Assembly (NCBI GenBank): GCA_902787555.1
Contig: CADAGO010000006.1
Coordinates: 1-64,000 of the forward strand
Length of the DNA stretch: 64,000 bases
DNA from: an uncultured Bacteroidales bacterium
GTDB taxonomy: Bacteria > Bacteroidota > Bacteroidia > Bacteroidales > Bacteroidaceae
Direction of reading: 5' to 3'
The notes under the pieces were generated by a model that worked only from the letters and a program-made list of their open reading frames with translations, had not been told where the DNA came from and did not search any database. This document shows positions 17,901 to 25,684 of the stretch, piece by piece. The position numbers and the translations under genes were made by a program. How positions within the stretch are numbered: the first letter of the stretch is position 1; every line of letters begins with the position of its first letter.

Positions 17901-18599
17901 ATGGAAGAAACAAAGAATATGACTGCCGAGCGCAGTCTTGAAATCATTACCGAACAAATCGAAAAAAGTCGTCGTGCCGTATCGAAGACAACAGGGCAAT
18001 CACTTTTCGTATCAGGATTATGCACTATGGGGATGGCAGTCATAATTGCTATCACAAATTTCATTTTGATAAATCACGCAAGTGGCGGACTAGGCCACCT
18101 GCTTTGGTTAGTATTGCCAGTTATCATCTGGCTCTTCATGCGTAAATATAATAAGGAACGTGAGCACACGCCTGTAAGTCTGGTCGGCTCGATGGTCGCC
18201 AAAACATGGTCGACATTCGCATGGTTCGTTATCGGCTACTTTATCATTGCCCTCATTTGGGGCTTTGTAGCTATGCGAATGCTGCAACCAGAAGAGTATG
18301 TTGCCACACGAATCGAGGTTACTCCAGTCATAGTACTGTTGATGGGAATGGCTATCACAATCACGGGTCACATACTGAAACAGCGTTGGCTCATCATCTT
18401 CGGCATCGTAGCTGGGTTGGGATGCTTCGTCTGGGAGCATTTCAACATGGGAGCAACTACTGTGATGCTTCTCTCAGGACAGCCACATCCTAGCCTAAGC
18501 TTTGCAGCTATCGCTTCGACCCTGCCTTGCCTCACCATCTTTATATTTGCATTTGTCGGCCTGATGCTTCCAGGTTGGATGCTTAAAAAACAGAAGTAG
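17901..18599 (+). CDS. Membrane protein of unknown function, paired with a winged-helix regulator
   Basis: The ATG at 17901 (MEETKNMTAERSLEIITEQIEKS) is chosen because the longer frame from 17772 would begin inside the promoter's -7 box. The 232-residue protein has a soluble N-terminal helix of about 45 residues, then five or six hydrophobic segments (MGMAVIIAITNFILI, LLWLVLPVIIWLFM, IGYFIIALIWGFVAM, VIVLLMGMAITITGHIL, IIFGIVAGLGCFVW, LTIFIFAFVGLMLPGWML). No family was recognised. It lies three bases ahead of the regulator gene, an arrangement common in Bacteroidota; a membrane sensor or regulator-target role is inference. Confidence 0.78.
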   Translation: MEETKNMTAERSLEIITEQIEKSRRAVSKTTGQSLFVSGLCTMGMAVIIAITNFILINHASGGLGHLLWLVLPVIIWLFMRKYNKEREHTPVSLVGSMVAKTWSTFAWFVIGYFIIALIWGFVAMRMLQPEEYVATRIEVTPVIVLLMGMAITITGHILKQRWLIIFGIVAGLGCFVWEHFNMGATTVMLLSGQPHPSLSFAAIASTLPCLTIFIFAFVGLMLPGWMLKKQK

Positions 18600-18602
18600 C
18601 CT

Positions 18603-18887
18603 ATGTTCCAGCCATTAGATCCCCTACTCCACTCCGAACTGCGACTGGCCGTTATGTCGCTACTCATCAGTGCCGAGGAAGCCGAGTTCCCCTATATCAA
18701 AGAACAGACGGGAGCAACGGCTGGCAACTTGAGTGTGCAGCTCGACAAACTGTCGACAGCCGGCTACATTGAGGTGGAGAAGACGTTCAAGGGAAAGAAA
18801 CCTTGTACCATCTGCCGCATCACACCCGCCGGGCAGAAAGCCTTCGAAGATTATATTCAGGTACTGAAAACATATCTGAACGTATGA
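18603..18887 (+). CDS. Winged-helix transcriptional regulator (HTH_34-like)
   Basis: A 94-residue protein consisting of one winged helix: HSELRLAVMSLLISAEEAEFPYIKEQTGATAGNLSVQLDKLSTAGYIEVEKTF covers helices 1-3, with recognition helix GNLSVQLDKL, and the wing is KGKKPCTICRITPAGQKAF. This is the DNA-binding family placed next to membrane-protein genes in many Bacteroidota. It starts 3 bases after the membrane protein stop and overlaps the next gene by 4 bases (ATGA), so translation is probably coupled. Target sites are unknown; autoregulation of this operon would be the simplest hypothesis. Confidence 0.9.
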   Translation: MFQPLDPLLHSELRLAVMSLLISAEEAEFPYIKEQTGATAGNLSVQLDKLSTAGYIEVEKTFKGKKPCTICRITPAGQKAFEDYIQVLKTYLNV

Positions 18888-19705
18888 AAAAGTATCGTTC
18901 TTCAATCATTCTGTTTCTGGTATTCGCAGCCATTGCCATCTGGTTATGGCTGTCTACCGGCAACCTGTTCTTCCTCCTCAACTTTTCGTATATAGGCATC
19001 TGTATCGGTTTAGGAGGAGTGCTATTCGCAGTAGGTTGGAAGTATGCCAGAGAATTCACCCAGTTTAGTGTTGGCTCTTATCTGTTGGTGTTCCTCGGTC
19101 TGATATGCCGTGAGAATATGCAGATTGAGGGGCTGTGGTACTATCTGCTCTGTGGAATATGGGGAGCAGGAACCATACACTATGCCATTGCTAAAATCTT
19201 CGGTCCACTGTTGTTTGGAAGGGGCTGGTGTGGATTTGCCTGTTGGACGGCCATGATTCTTGACCTTCTGCCATATAAACAGCCTAAGACGCCAAGAAAG
19301 AAATGGGGCTTCATCCGGTATATCATGTTTGGCTTGTCATTAGCGGTAGTTCTACTGCTCTTTTGGCTCAAAAAGGCAGATTCCAACACCATGTTCATGC
19401 TGTTCGCGATTGGGAATATTATCTATTATGCAGTCGGCATCATGCTTGCCATCCTTCTGAAAGACAATCGTGCCTTCTGCAAATACATCTGCCCCATAAC
19501 CATATTCCTCAAGCCAATGAGCTACTATTCCCTGCTCCGCATCAAGTGCAACGAAGATAAATGTATCAAATGCGGAAAGTGCCTGAAAGCATGTCCGATG
19601 GAAGTAGAGGTAAACAAGAACGCCCGCAGTCGCAAAAATGCCACAGAATGCATCCTCTGCCAACAGTGCACCAAAGTATGCCCCACCAAAGCCCTGACCA
19701 TCTGA
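18884..19705 (+). CDS. Polyferredoxin-type 4Fe-4S membrane protein (NapH/YccM-like)
   Basis: The ATG at 18884 overlaps the regulator's stop codon; the longer frame from 18803 lies inside that gene. The 273-residue protein has an N-terminal membrane domain with about five or six segments, including the GRGWCGFACWTAM motif near residue 115 and CKYICPITIFLKP near residue 202 typical of NapH/CcoG-like proteins. Two 4Fe-4S motifs close it: CIKCGKCLKACP and CILCQQCTKVCP. Such proteins move electrons between quinones or cytoplasmic ferredoxins and envelope redox partners. Partner and regulator target are unknown. Confidence 0.88.
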   Translation: MKKYRSSIILFLVFAAIAIWLWLSTGNLFFLLNFSYIGICIGLGGVLFAVGWKYAREFTQFSVGSYLLVFLGLICRENMQIEGLWYYLLCGIWGAGTIHYAIAKIFGPLLFGRGWCGFACWTAMILDLLPYKQPKTPRKKWGFIRYIMFGLSLAVVLLLFWLKKADSNTMFMLFAIGNIIYYAVGIMLAILLKDNRAFCKYICPITIFLKPMSYYSLLRIKCNEDKCIKCGKCLKACPMEVEVNKNARSRKNATECILCQQCTKVCPTKALTI

Positions 19706-19718
19706 CACTTCCATACTC

Positions 19719-19880
19719 TTAATTCAGCGGCCTTGTTTCGTTATAACGGAATGACGGTATAACGTGACAAAGAAGTGCGTCCTTTCTCTCAGTCCGAAAC
19801 CAAAGCCCCTCCATAAGTGAGGGGTTAGGCTTCTTACCGGTTTTGAGTTCGGTTTCTCTTGCATTGAGTTTGATTGCCAT
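19719..19880 (-). pseudogene. Truncated HU-like DNA-binding protein remnant
   Basis: A 53-codon frame starts MAIKLNARETELKTGK, which I recognise as the N terminus of Bacteroidota HU-like proteins of about 120-160 residues. After residue 17 it departs from the family (KPNPSLMEGLWFRTERKDAL) exactly where a palindromic CCCCTC..GAGGGG hairpin (19806-19824) lies, and stops after 53 codons. The promoter at 20124-20155 and the repeat-bearing leader are intact, so a short transcript may still be made. Family recall is from memory and should be checked by search. Confidence 0.5.
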
Positions 19881-20026
19881 AGTTTTTCCGAATTAGTTTA
19901 CCGTTTTATGGTTTACGGTTGGTTAACAAATTGACAAGTCTATCGTTGTCGTTGGATTGGGGGTTGTTTTGGGCAGTTAGCGGTTTCTGTTGCGTCTCTT
20001 AGTGCTGGCCGTTGCAACTATTAAAT

Positions 20027-20102
20027 CCCGCAATTTTTACGCTTAATGCCCGCAATTTTTACGCTTAATGCCCGCAATTTTTACGCTTAATGCCCGCAAT
20101 TT
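20027..20102 (-). repeat. 22-bp tandem repeat in the leader of the HU-like remnant
   Basis: Three perfect 22-bp units (20027-20048, 20049-20070, 20071-20092) of CCCGCAATTTTTACGCTTAATG on the plus strand, plus a 10-bp partial fourth copy, with no spacers. They lie between the promoter at 20124-20155 and the remnant's start codon, so they would be transcribed as part of its 5' leader. Confidence 0.95.
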
Positions 20103-20123
20103 CACCTCTTTTCTTTGACACTG

Positions 20124-20155
20124 CAAAGTTACGAAAAATTTTTGAATTGGCCAAA
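20124..20155 (-). promoter_or_regulatory. Promoter of the HU-like remnant
   Basis: On the minus strand TTTG (20152-20155), 20 bases, TAACTTTG (20124-20131): exact consensus. The leader to the ATG at 19880 would be about 235 bases. Confidence 0.75.
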
Positions 20156-20302
20156 TGTTTTGGTAACTTTTTTCGTTAAAATGTGAAAATAATTTAATTG
20201 CATGGATTCGGAATTCAGAATTCTGAATCATTTTTTTACCATTTGCTTGGTAGTATGAAAACATTGTGGAAGAATAAAAAGGTTACATATAACAATACAC
20301 AC

Positions 20303-20337
20303 ACAAACGGACAAGGAGATGTTCCTTGTCCGTTTGT
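20303..20337 (-). terminator. 15-bp perfect hairpin after the MORN gene
   Basis: A perfect 15-bp inverted repeat (20303-20317 and 20323-20337) with a 5-nt loop, about 40 bases after the MORN gene's stop. There is no long T-run immediately after it on the minus strand, but stem strength and position suit a terminator. A 16-bp palindrome ATTCAGAATTCTGAAT lies further on at 20213-20228. Confidence 0.55.
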
Positions 20338-20378
20338 TATGATAGCACACTTTTTTCACTATTTGTTGGTCTGGCTGT

Positions 20379-21158
20379 TTACTCTATAAAATTGTCGTTA
20401 TACCAACTTCCTTCGTACACTTCACCTTCTACGGTTGTGAGTTTACCATATCCGTTGCGCATGTCGTTTTTCCAGTTGCCTTCATACTGATTTCCGTTTG
20501 GCCAGGTATATGTGCCATAGCCATCTGCTTTACCGCGATGGAAATTACCTGAGTAGCGACTTCCGCTCGAATAGATATATGTGCCTTGTCCTTCGCTCTT
20601 TCCCTTTTCCCAGGAACCTGTATAGCGGTCGCCATTGGGATATTCCATAGTTCCTTCGCCATCGGGAAGTCCTTTTTTGAAAGTACCTGTGTATTTTTCT
20701 CCAAACTCATTGATTGCCACACCATCGCCTTCGAGCCATCCATCCTTGAATGTTCCTTCCTTCATCGAGCCGTCTGGTGCAAGATATTTTCCTTCTCCGT
20801 TGGGATGACCGTTCTTGTACATTCCTTCATAGTATGAGCCGTTTTTCCATCTATAAGTGCCTTTACCGCATGGCAGGCTGTCGACAAACTCACCTTCGAA
20901 CGAATTACCATTCTCCCAAGTGTAGAGCCCCTTACCATTAGGCAAGTCGTGTTTCCACTCTCCTTCATATGAACAGCCGTTGGTCCACACAATCTTACCC
21001 TGACCTTGACGCTCACCATTCACCCAGTTTCCTTCATATTTGCTACTGTCGGCATACGCAAACATGGCAAATCCGTTAACGGGTTTTTCAGCCACTTTCT
21101 CGCCACACGATGCCAGCATAAACAGAGCCGGCAACAACAGATACAATATCTTTTTCAT
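20379..21158 (-). CDS. MORN-repeat lipoprotein
   Basis: A 259-residue protein with a lipoprotein signal peptide (MKKILYLLLPALFMLASCGEK; lipobox ASC) followed by nine to ten MORN repeats of about 23 residues, such as YEGEWKHDLPNGKGLYTWENG. MORN repeats form an elongated beta-meander and occur in bacterial surface proteins of mostly unknown role. No catalytic domain is attached. A weak promoter (TAATTTTG at 21193-21200, minus) precedes it, and it is divergent from the DUF5715 gene. Confidence 0.9.
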   Translation of the reverse strand: MKKILYLLLPALFMLASCGEKVAEKPVNGFAMFAYADSSKYEGNWVNGERQGQGKIVWTNGCSYEGEWKHDLPNGKGLYTWENGNSFEGEFVDSLPCGKGTYRWKNGSYYEGMYKNGHPNGEGKYLAPDGSMKEGTFKDGWLEGDGVAINEFGEKYTGTFKKGLPDGEGTMEYPNGDRYTGSWEKGKSEGQGTYIYSSGSRYSGNFHRGKADGYGTYTWPNGNQYEGNWKNDMRNGYGKLTTVEGEVYEGSWYNDNFIE

Positions 21159-21192
21159 TGTTTGTTTGATTGTCTTCTTGTATTTTTGCGTG

Positions 21193-21252
21193 CAAAATTA
21201 GTAAATAATTCATAATGCTTAATGCATAATTCATAAATATTTTATAAATTTG
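21193..21252. promoter_or_regulatory. Divergent -7 boxes between the MORN and DUF5715 genes
   Basis: TAATTTTG on the minus strand (21193-21200) faces the MORN gene, and TAAATTTG on the plus strand (21245-21252) lies 21 bases before the GTG start of the DUF5715 gene. Clear TTTG elements are lacking. Between them is an A/T-rich stretch with repeated CATAATTCATAA-like words. Confidence 0.45.
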
Positions 21253-21273
21253 CCGTAAAATACAACAGAAATC

Positions 21274-22182
21274 GTGGCAAAAGTAAAAACAAAATACAAC
21301 AAAAAGAAGTTCTACCTCGTATTCGCAATTGTTGTTGCGGTGTTAGCAGGTATCGCTCATCTGTGGAATCTCAGTCCTGTAGAGGAACTGTTGTTGGCCA
21401 AACGTCAGCAGCGCATGGTAATGGACTCTGTAGCTGTTTCGCCCGAGGTATCGGAGCAGATATTATCTGAGGAAGAACTGGAGAATGATGACAACGAGTT
21501 GACTTCTACGCAAGACACTATGTCTGAACTAACGGAAGAGGATGAAGAACTGATGTTTGAGGCGGAAACTAACGACACCTTGCTCATTGATACCACAACA
21601 GATAATCCTTGGGCTAATGTGTTTGTATCAAGCAAAGTGTGGAGCTATCCGGAGTGTTTCCCCGACAGCAACGCCACACAGCTCATCGCAGCCGAAGCAA
21701 ATGGCATCAAGCCTGCCCCATCGCGCGATGTGATTATGAAATATGTGCGTAAAGGACTTCTTACCGACATATCCACCTCACCTTATTATATAGTTGAGGA
21801 CCTTACGCACTCGATGCCCTATCTTGTGCCGAAAGCACATAATCTGCTCAACACTATCGGCATCAATTTTGTCGATTCACTCCATTCAAAAGGCTATCCG
21901 CTCCACATCCCTGTCGTCACATCGGTGCTTCGTACGGCAGCCGACATACAAAATCTGCAACAAGGCAACATCAACTCTGTCACCAATTCGTGTCATTGCT
22001 ACGGAACCACCATCGACATCACATACAACCGATTCGTGCCGCTCGAAGGAAGTACCCTCACATGCTATGACGAAAAACTGAAGAAAGTGCTTGCAGAAGT
22101 TCTCTACGACCTCCGTGCTGATAACCGCTGCTACGTGAAATACGAACGGCTCCAAGCTTGTTTTCATTTAACGGTCAGATAA
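21274..22182 (+). CDS. DUF5715 family protein, M15 peptidase-like
   Basis: The GTG at 21274 starts [26 protein letters not shown], a basic head and one membrane anchor. An acidic linker (~60-110) precedes a domain whose [11 protein letters not shown] motif (Ser239, His241, Asp248) resembles the S-x-H-x2-G-x-A-x-D zinc-binding pattern of M15 D,D-/L,D-carboxypeptidases, and VVTSVLRT resembles the preceding conserved segment. A peptidoglycan-trimming role outside the membrane is inferred from this resemblance. It is followed 2 bases later by truA, a coupled arrangement. If the remaining zinc ligand were missing, it would be a non-catalytic binding protein. Confidence 0.8.
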   Translation: MAKVKTKYNKKKFYLVFAIVVAVLAGIAHLWNLSPVEELLLAKRQQRMVMDSVAVSPEVSEQILSEEELENDDNELTSTQDTMSELTEEDEELMFEAETNDTLLIDTTTDNPWANVFVSSKVWSYPECFPDSNATQLIAAEANGIKPAPSRDVIMKYVRKGLLTDISTSPYYIVEDLTHSMPYLVPKAHNLLNTIGINFVDSLHSKGYPLHIPVVTSVLRTAADIQNLQQGNINSVTNSCHCYGTTIDITYNRFVPLEGSTLTCYDEKLKKVLAEVLYDLRADNRCYVKYERLQACFHLTVR

Positions 22183-22184
22183 TT

Positions 22185-22973
22185 ATGCGCTACTTTATCT
22201 ATTTATCATACGACGGAACGAATTACCACGGATGGCAGATTCAGCCCAATGCTAACTCCATTCAGGCAGAACTCATGCGAGGTCTCTCCACCCTATTACG
22301 CAAGGACATTGAAGTCGTTGGGGCAGGACGTACCGACACAGGGGTGAATGCCAGCATGATGGTGGCACACTTCGACTATGAAGGTCCTCTTGAAGTAATC
22401 CCCTCCCCTTTGGGAGAACGTGAGAGTGGAGTGAAGGGGGCACTCGACTATCGTCTCAACCGCTTGCTTCCACCAGATATTGCCATTCAAAAGATCGTAC
22501 CAGTACGTCCTGATGCTCATGCACGATTCAGTGCAACAGCCCGTACCTATCAGTATCATGTAAGCAACGTGAAAGACCCCTTTAGCCGTCACTACAGCTA
22601 TCGCTGCCCATTCACGCTCGACTACGATAAGATGAACGATGCCGCAAGCCACCTGTTCAACTATACAGATTTTACCAGTTTCTCAAAACTCCATACCGAC
22701 ACCAAGACCAACAACTGCAGAATCATGTACGCACGATGGGAGAACGGCATCTTCACCATCAAGGCCGACCGCTTCCTGCGTAACATGGTACGAGCCATTG
22801 TGGGCACCCTTATGGAAGTAGGACGCGGAGCTATCACGATTGACGACTTCTGCAAGATAATCGAAAAGAAAGACCGCTGTGCCGCAGGTAGCAGCATGCC
22901 AGGCAATGCCCTGTTTCTCACAGATATAGAATATCCAGAAGATATATTCAAGATTGAAGTACAGAAAGTTTGA
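22185..22973 (+). CDS. truA: tRNA pseudouridine(38-40) synthase with an in-frame insert
   Basis: TruA isomerises U38-U40 in the tRNA anticodon arm. The ATG at 22185 begins directly at the family's [19 protein letters not shown]. The catalytic Asp51 sits in [11 protein letters not shown], and [30 protein letters not shown] and [19 protein letters not shown] are intact. Residues ~72-85 ([14 protein letters not shown]) do not fit the family and coincide with a palindromic element (22398-22440). In typical TruA a loop here is shorter. The gene overlaps nothing but sits 2 bases after the DUF5715 stop and 2 bases before the next start. Confidence 0.93.
   Translation: MRYFIYLSYDGTNYHGWQIQPNANSIQAELMRGLSTLLRKDIEVVGAGRTDTGVNASMMVAHFDYEGPLEVIPSPLGERESGVKGALDYRLNRLLPPDIAIQKIVPVRPDAHARFSATARTYQYHVSNVKDPFSRHYSYRCPFTLDYDKMNDAASHLFNYTDFTSFSKLHTDTKTNNCRIMYARWENGIFTIKADRFLRNMVRAIVGTLMEVGRGAITIDDFCKIIEKKDRCAAGSSMPGNALFLTDIEYPEDIFKIEVQKV
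22398..22440 (+). repeat. Palindromic element in frame inside truA
   Basis: CTCCCCTTTGGGAG hairpin followed by AACGTGAGAGTGGAGTGAAG and a G-run. This is the hairpin-plus-GAGAGnGG layout of the elements at 25720, 33207, 51685 and 53733. It is read as about 14 extra residues without breaking the frame. Confidence 0.65.
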
Positions 22974-22975
22974 AG

Positions 22976-25678
22976 ATGAAACGATGCTGGTTACATATCA
23001 CCCTTTTGTCGCTGTGGTTCTTCATCTCTTCAGCCCTTCACGCTGTGCCCACCTTGCCCGATAGCCTGTTCAGTAAGGAATTGCCGGCACAGGAGAAAGT
23101 GTACTTGCATCTCGACAACAACTGCTACTTCGCAGGCGATACCATCTGGTACAAAGCATACGTCATTTCTGCCGACACCTACGAACCAAAACCCGTAAGC
23201 CGCATCCTCTATATCGAACTGCTCGACGAGCAAGGCTATCTGGTGGAACGCCAGAAACTGGTGGTCGACGAGGCAGGCAACGCTCACGGTCAGTTTGCAC
23301 TGAAAGACGATGCTTTCGCTGGCTATTACGAAATCCGAGCCTATACGAAATGGATGCTCAACTACGCCTACATCTCCGAGCAAATCCTCTCCGACTACAT
23401 CAACGAGCACTTGCTGGGTGGAGAGGACGACATCCAACGTCAGAACCGCAACTTCTGCGGCCTCTTCTCGCGCGTCTTTCCCGTTTATCAGAAACCTACC
23501 GTCGATGCTGCCTGGCAGACTAAGACTATGCCACTGAAGGTTACACTGGGCGACTACGAACGCCGTTATCTCGAACCCAAGCTCAATGCACACTTCTACC
23601 CTGAGAGCGGACATATCGTGGCAGGTCATCACACCCGCATTGGCTGGGAAACGGTGAACGAGCAGAAACAGCGTATCGATGTGGAAGGCGTGCTGATGTG
23701 CAACGACTCCATCATTGCTCCACTCCCTCCCAGCCGAATGGGTCGCGGCATCATGGAGTATGTGTTCAGCGATTCCTGTCGGTATAAGGTTCGTATGATG
23801 CTCAATGGGATTCATTACGATTTCGACCTCCCAACCGTTGAGTCTGAAGGAGTCACAATGCGGGTCGAGATGGACGATGAAGCAGTCGAAATCTCTACCA
23901 AGCAGACCTTCCCTCAACCTCGTGAACTCTATGTATCGATTATCAGTGCAGGGCGGAAAGTGCTGTGCGAACCTTTGGGCGAGGACGGTATTGTTGCATC
24001 ATGGCTCGAAGACCTGCCTTGCGGCGTCAATCAGGCTACGGTATTCGACAGCGACGGTAACATCTATGCCGATCGACTCTTTTTCGTCAACACCCTCTCC
24101 GAACTGACCGCCAAAGCACTCGTCAACGACGACACCACACACATCCTGCGTCCCTTCGAGAAGGTGAAGATTCCAATCATCGTGACCGACCATCGCGGCA
24201 TTCCACTCAAGGAGCAGTCGGTATCCGTCTCTGTGCGTGACAGCCAGCAACTCGACCCCACATTCAACACAGGCAACATGCTGACCAATATGCTCCTCGA
24301 AAGCGACATCCGCGGCTACATAGAGAACCCTCATTACTACTTCGAAGCCAACGATGCGCAACACCGTGCCGACCTCGACCTATTGATGATGATACAAGGC
24401 TGGCGACGCTACGACTGGAGCGAAATAGCAGGAGTGAAACCTCAGCAGTACGACTACGAACCTGAACGCAAGATGCATATCTACGGGCAGTCATACGTTC
24501 TGGAGAACTGGCTCAATCGCGTTGTCTTCAAGAAAAATCGTGGCACCATCACCCTCACCGCACAGATTCTCTATCCAGAAATGACAGATACAGGCAAAGG
24601 CGGTCAGAAAGGAGAAATACAAATCGACGCGAACGGACAGTTCCGGGTTGTATATCAACCCTTCTATGGCAATGCCCAGCTGGTGTTCCGAGCCCTGTTC
24701 GACACGAAAAAGAACAAAGGTGAAATCCACACATTCAACGGACAAGAGTTTTTTGCCCGAGACAATCATATCCCTGCCAGCGATCGCATCCTAGCCGACA
24801 ACCAACAAAGGGATTATGTCGACCATGACATCATGTTGCTCATTCGCCGCGAGTACTACTATCCTAACAGCGTGAAAGAATTGAGTTGGTACGAGGTAAA
24901 CAAACCTTTCACCATGCCCGACCAGCATCTCACCTGGGAGGAATATTGTAAGGACATCTATGCCTCCGAGTGGATTCCCGAAGTACAAATCCGTGCCGAC
25001 CGTGCTCACGCCCGTCATCGCAAGGACCTGCCCGTACAGCGTCTTGATTTTTATGACTTCTTCAACGACCTCACCGATATGGGCTACCATCCCAAACAAT
25101 GGAAGTTCGATAACGAAGAATTCCGTCTTGCGTTTTATGAGCATGCTATCTTCGACTACATGCAGCATCAGAACCCGCGTAGCAAAGTCAATAAGGAGAA
25201 GCGCTATATCACTTATGACTGGCAAGACGAAGACTCCATTAAGGGTGGAGATGATGCACTTAGGAACTCTTACATGAATCTGCAACGTCTCAAAGCCATT
25301 CATATCGTCACCGACAACTCACGCCGTCCCGCTGCCTACGAGCTAGACCATCTCGATGGGTTCAAAGAGACACAGCATACTGGCGGGCTATCCGCTTATA
25401 TCAATCTCGAAACAGGCAACAAAGTAGAGCGCAATGGTCGAGTAATCATCTTGCAGGGCTTCAACCGTCCTGCCGAGTTCTACCAACCCGACTACAGCCA
25501 TCGACCCCTACCCGACTACCTCGACCACCGGCATACCCTCTACTGGAATCCGTCTGTCACGACCGACAACACAGGGCAAGCCTATATCGAGTTCTACAAC
25601 AGCAGCGAATGCACCCACTACGACATCTCTGTCGAGGGTGTAACCCGCAATGGTGAATTTATCGTAAAACAAAAATGA
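22976..25678 (+). CDS. Secreted MG2-domain (alpha-2-macroglobulin-like) surface protein
   Basis: The ATG at 22976 (MKRCWLHITLLSLWFFISSALHA) gives a signal peptide and lies 2 bases after the truA stop. Of 900 residues, ~40-140 contain the MG2-type signature AQEKVYLHLDNNCYFAGDTIWYKAY, hallmark of Bacteroidota proteins with macroglobulin-like beta domains. Further repeats of beta sandwiches follow, including ISRQP-like YVSIISAGRKVL (~320) and VSVRDSQQLDP (~420), and a C-terminal domain ends AYIEFYNSSECTHYDISVEG. There is no thioester motif. Related proteins sit in the outer membrane or periplasm, with function unproven. It precedes the CapA-like gene by 6 bases. Confidence 0.82.
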   Translation: MKRCWLHITLLSLWFFISSALHAVPTLPDSLFSKELPAQEKVYLHLDNNCYFAGDTIWYKAYVISADTYEPKPVSRILYIELLDEQGYLVERQKLVVDEAGNAHGQFALKDDAFAGYYEIRAYTKWMLNYAYISEQILSDYINEHLLGGEDDIQRQNRNFCGLFSRVFPVYQKPTVDAAWQTKTMPLKVTLGDYERRYLEPKLNAHFYPESGHIVAGHHTRIGWETVNEQKQRIDVEGVLMCNDSIIAPLPPSRMGRGIMEYVFSDSCRYKVRMMLNGIHYDFDLPTVESEGVTMRVEMDDEAVEISTKQTFPQPRELYVSIISAGRKVLCEPLGEDGIVASWLEDLPCGVNQATVFDSDGNIYADRLFFVNTLSELTAKALVNDDTTHILRPFEKVKIPIIVTDHRGIPLKEQSVSVSVRDSQQLDPTFNTGNMLTNMLLESDIRGYIENPHYYFEANDAQHRADLDLLMMIQGWRRYDWSEIAGVKPQQYDYEPERKMHIYGQSYVLENWLNRVVFKKNRGTITLTAQILYPEMTDTGKGGQKGEIQIDANGQFRVVYQPFYGNAQLVFRALFDTKKNKGEIHTFNGQEFFARDNHIPASDRILADNQQRDYVDHDIMLLIRREYYYPNSVKELSWYEVNKPFTMPDQHLTWEEYCKDIYASEWIPEVQIRADRAHARHRKDLPVQRLDFYDFFNDLTDMGYHPKQWKFDNEEFRLAFYEHAIFDYMQHQNPRSKVNKEKRYITYDWQDEDSIKGGDDALRNSYMNLQRLKAIHIVTDNSRRPAAYELDHLDGFKETQHTGGLSAYINLETGNKVERNGRVIILQGFNRPAEFYQPDYSHRPLPDYLDHRHTLYWNPSVTTDNTGQAYIEFYNSSECTHYDISVEGVTRNGEFIVKQK

Positions 25679-25684
25679 CCAAAG

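Noticed and set aside
20027..20102. Tandem 22-bp units considered as a CRISPR array.
   Set aside because: The units abut directly with no spacers, and no cas genes are visible.
23030..23917. A 295-codon open frame antisense to the MG2-type gene.
   Set aside because: It lies wholly inside a well-supported gene whose C-rich third positions open the opposite strand; it has no promoter and no recognisable domain.
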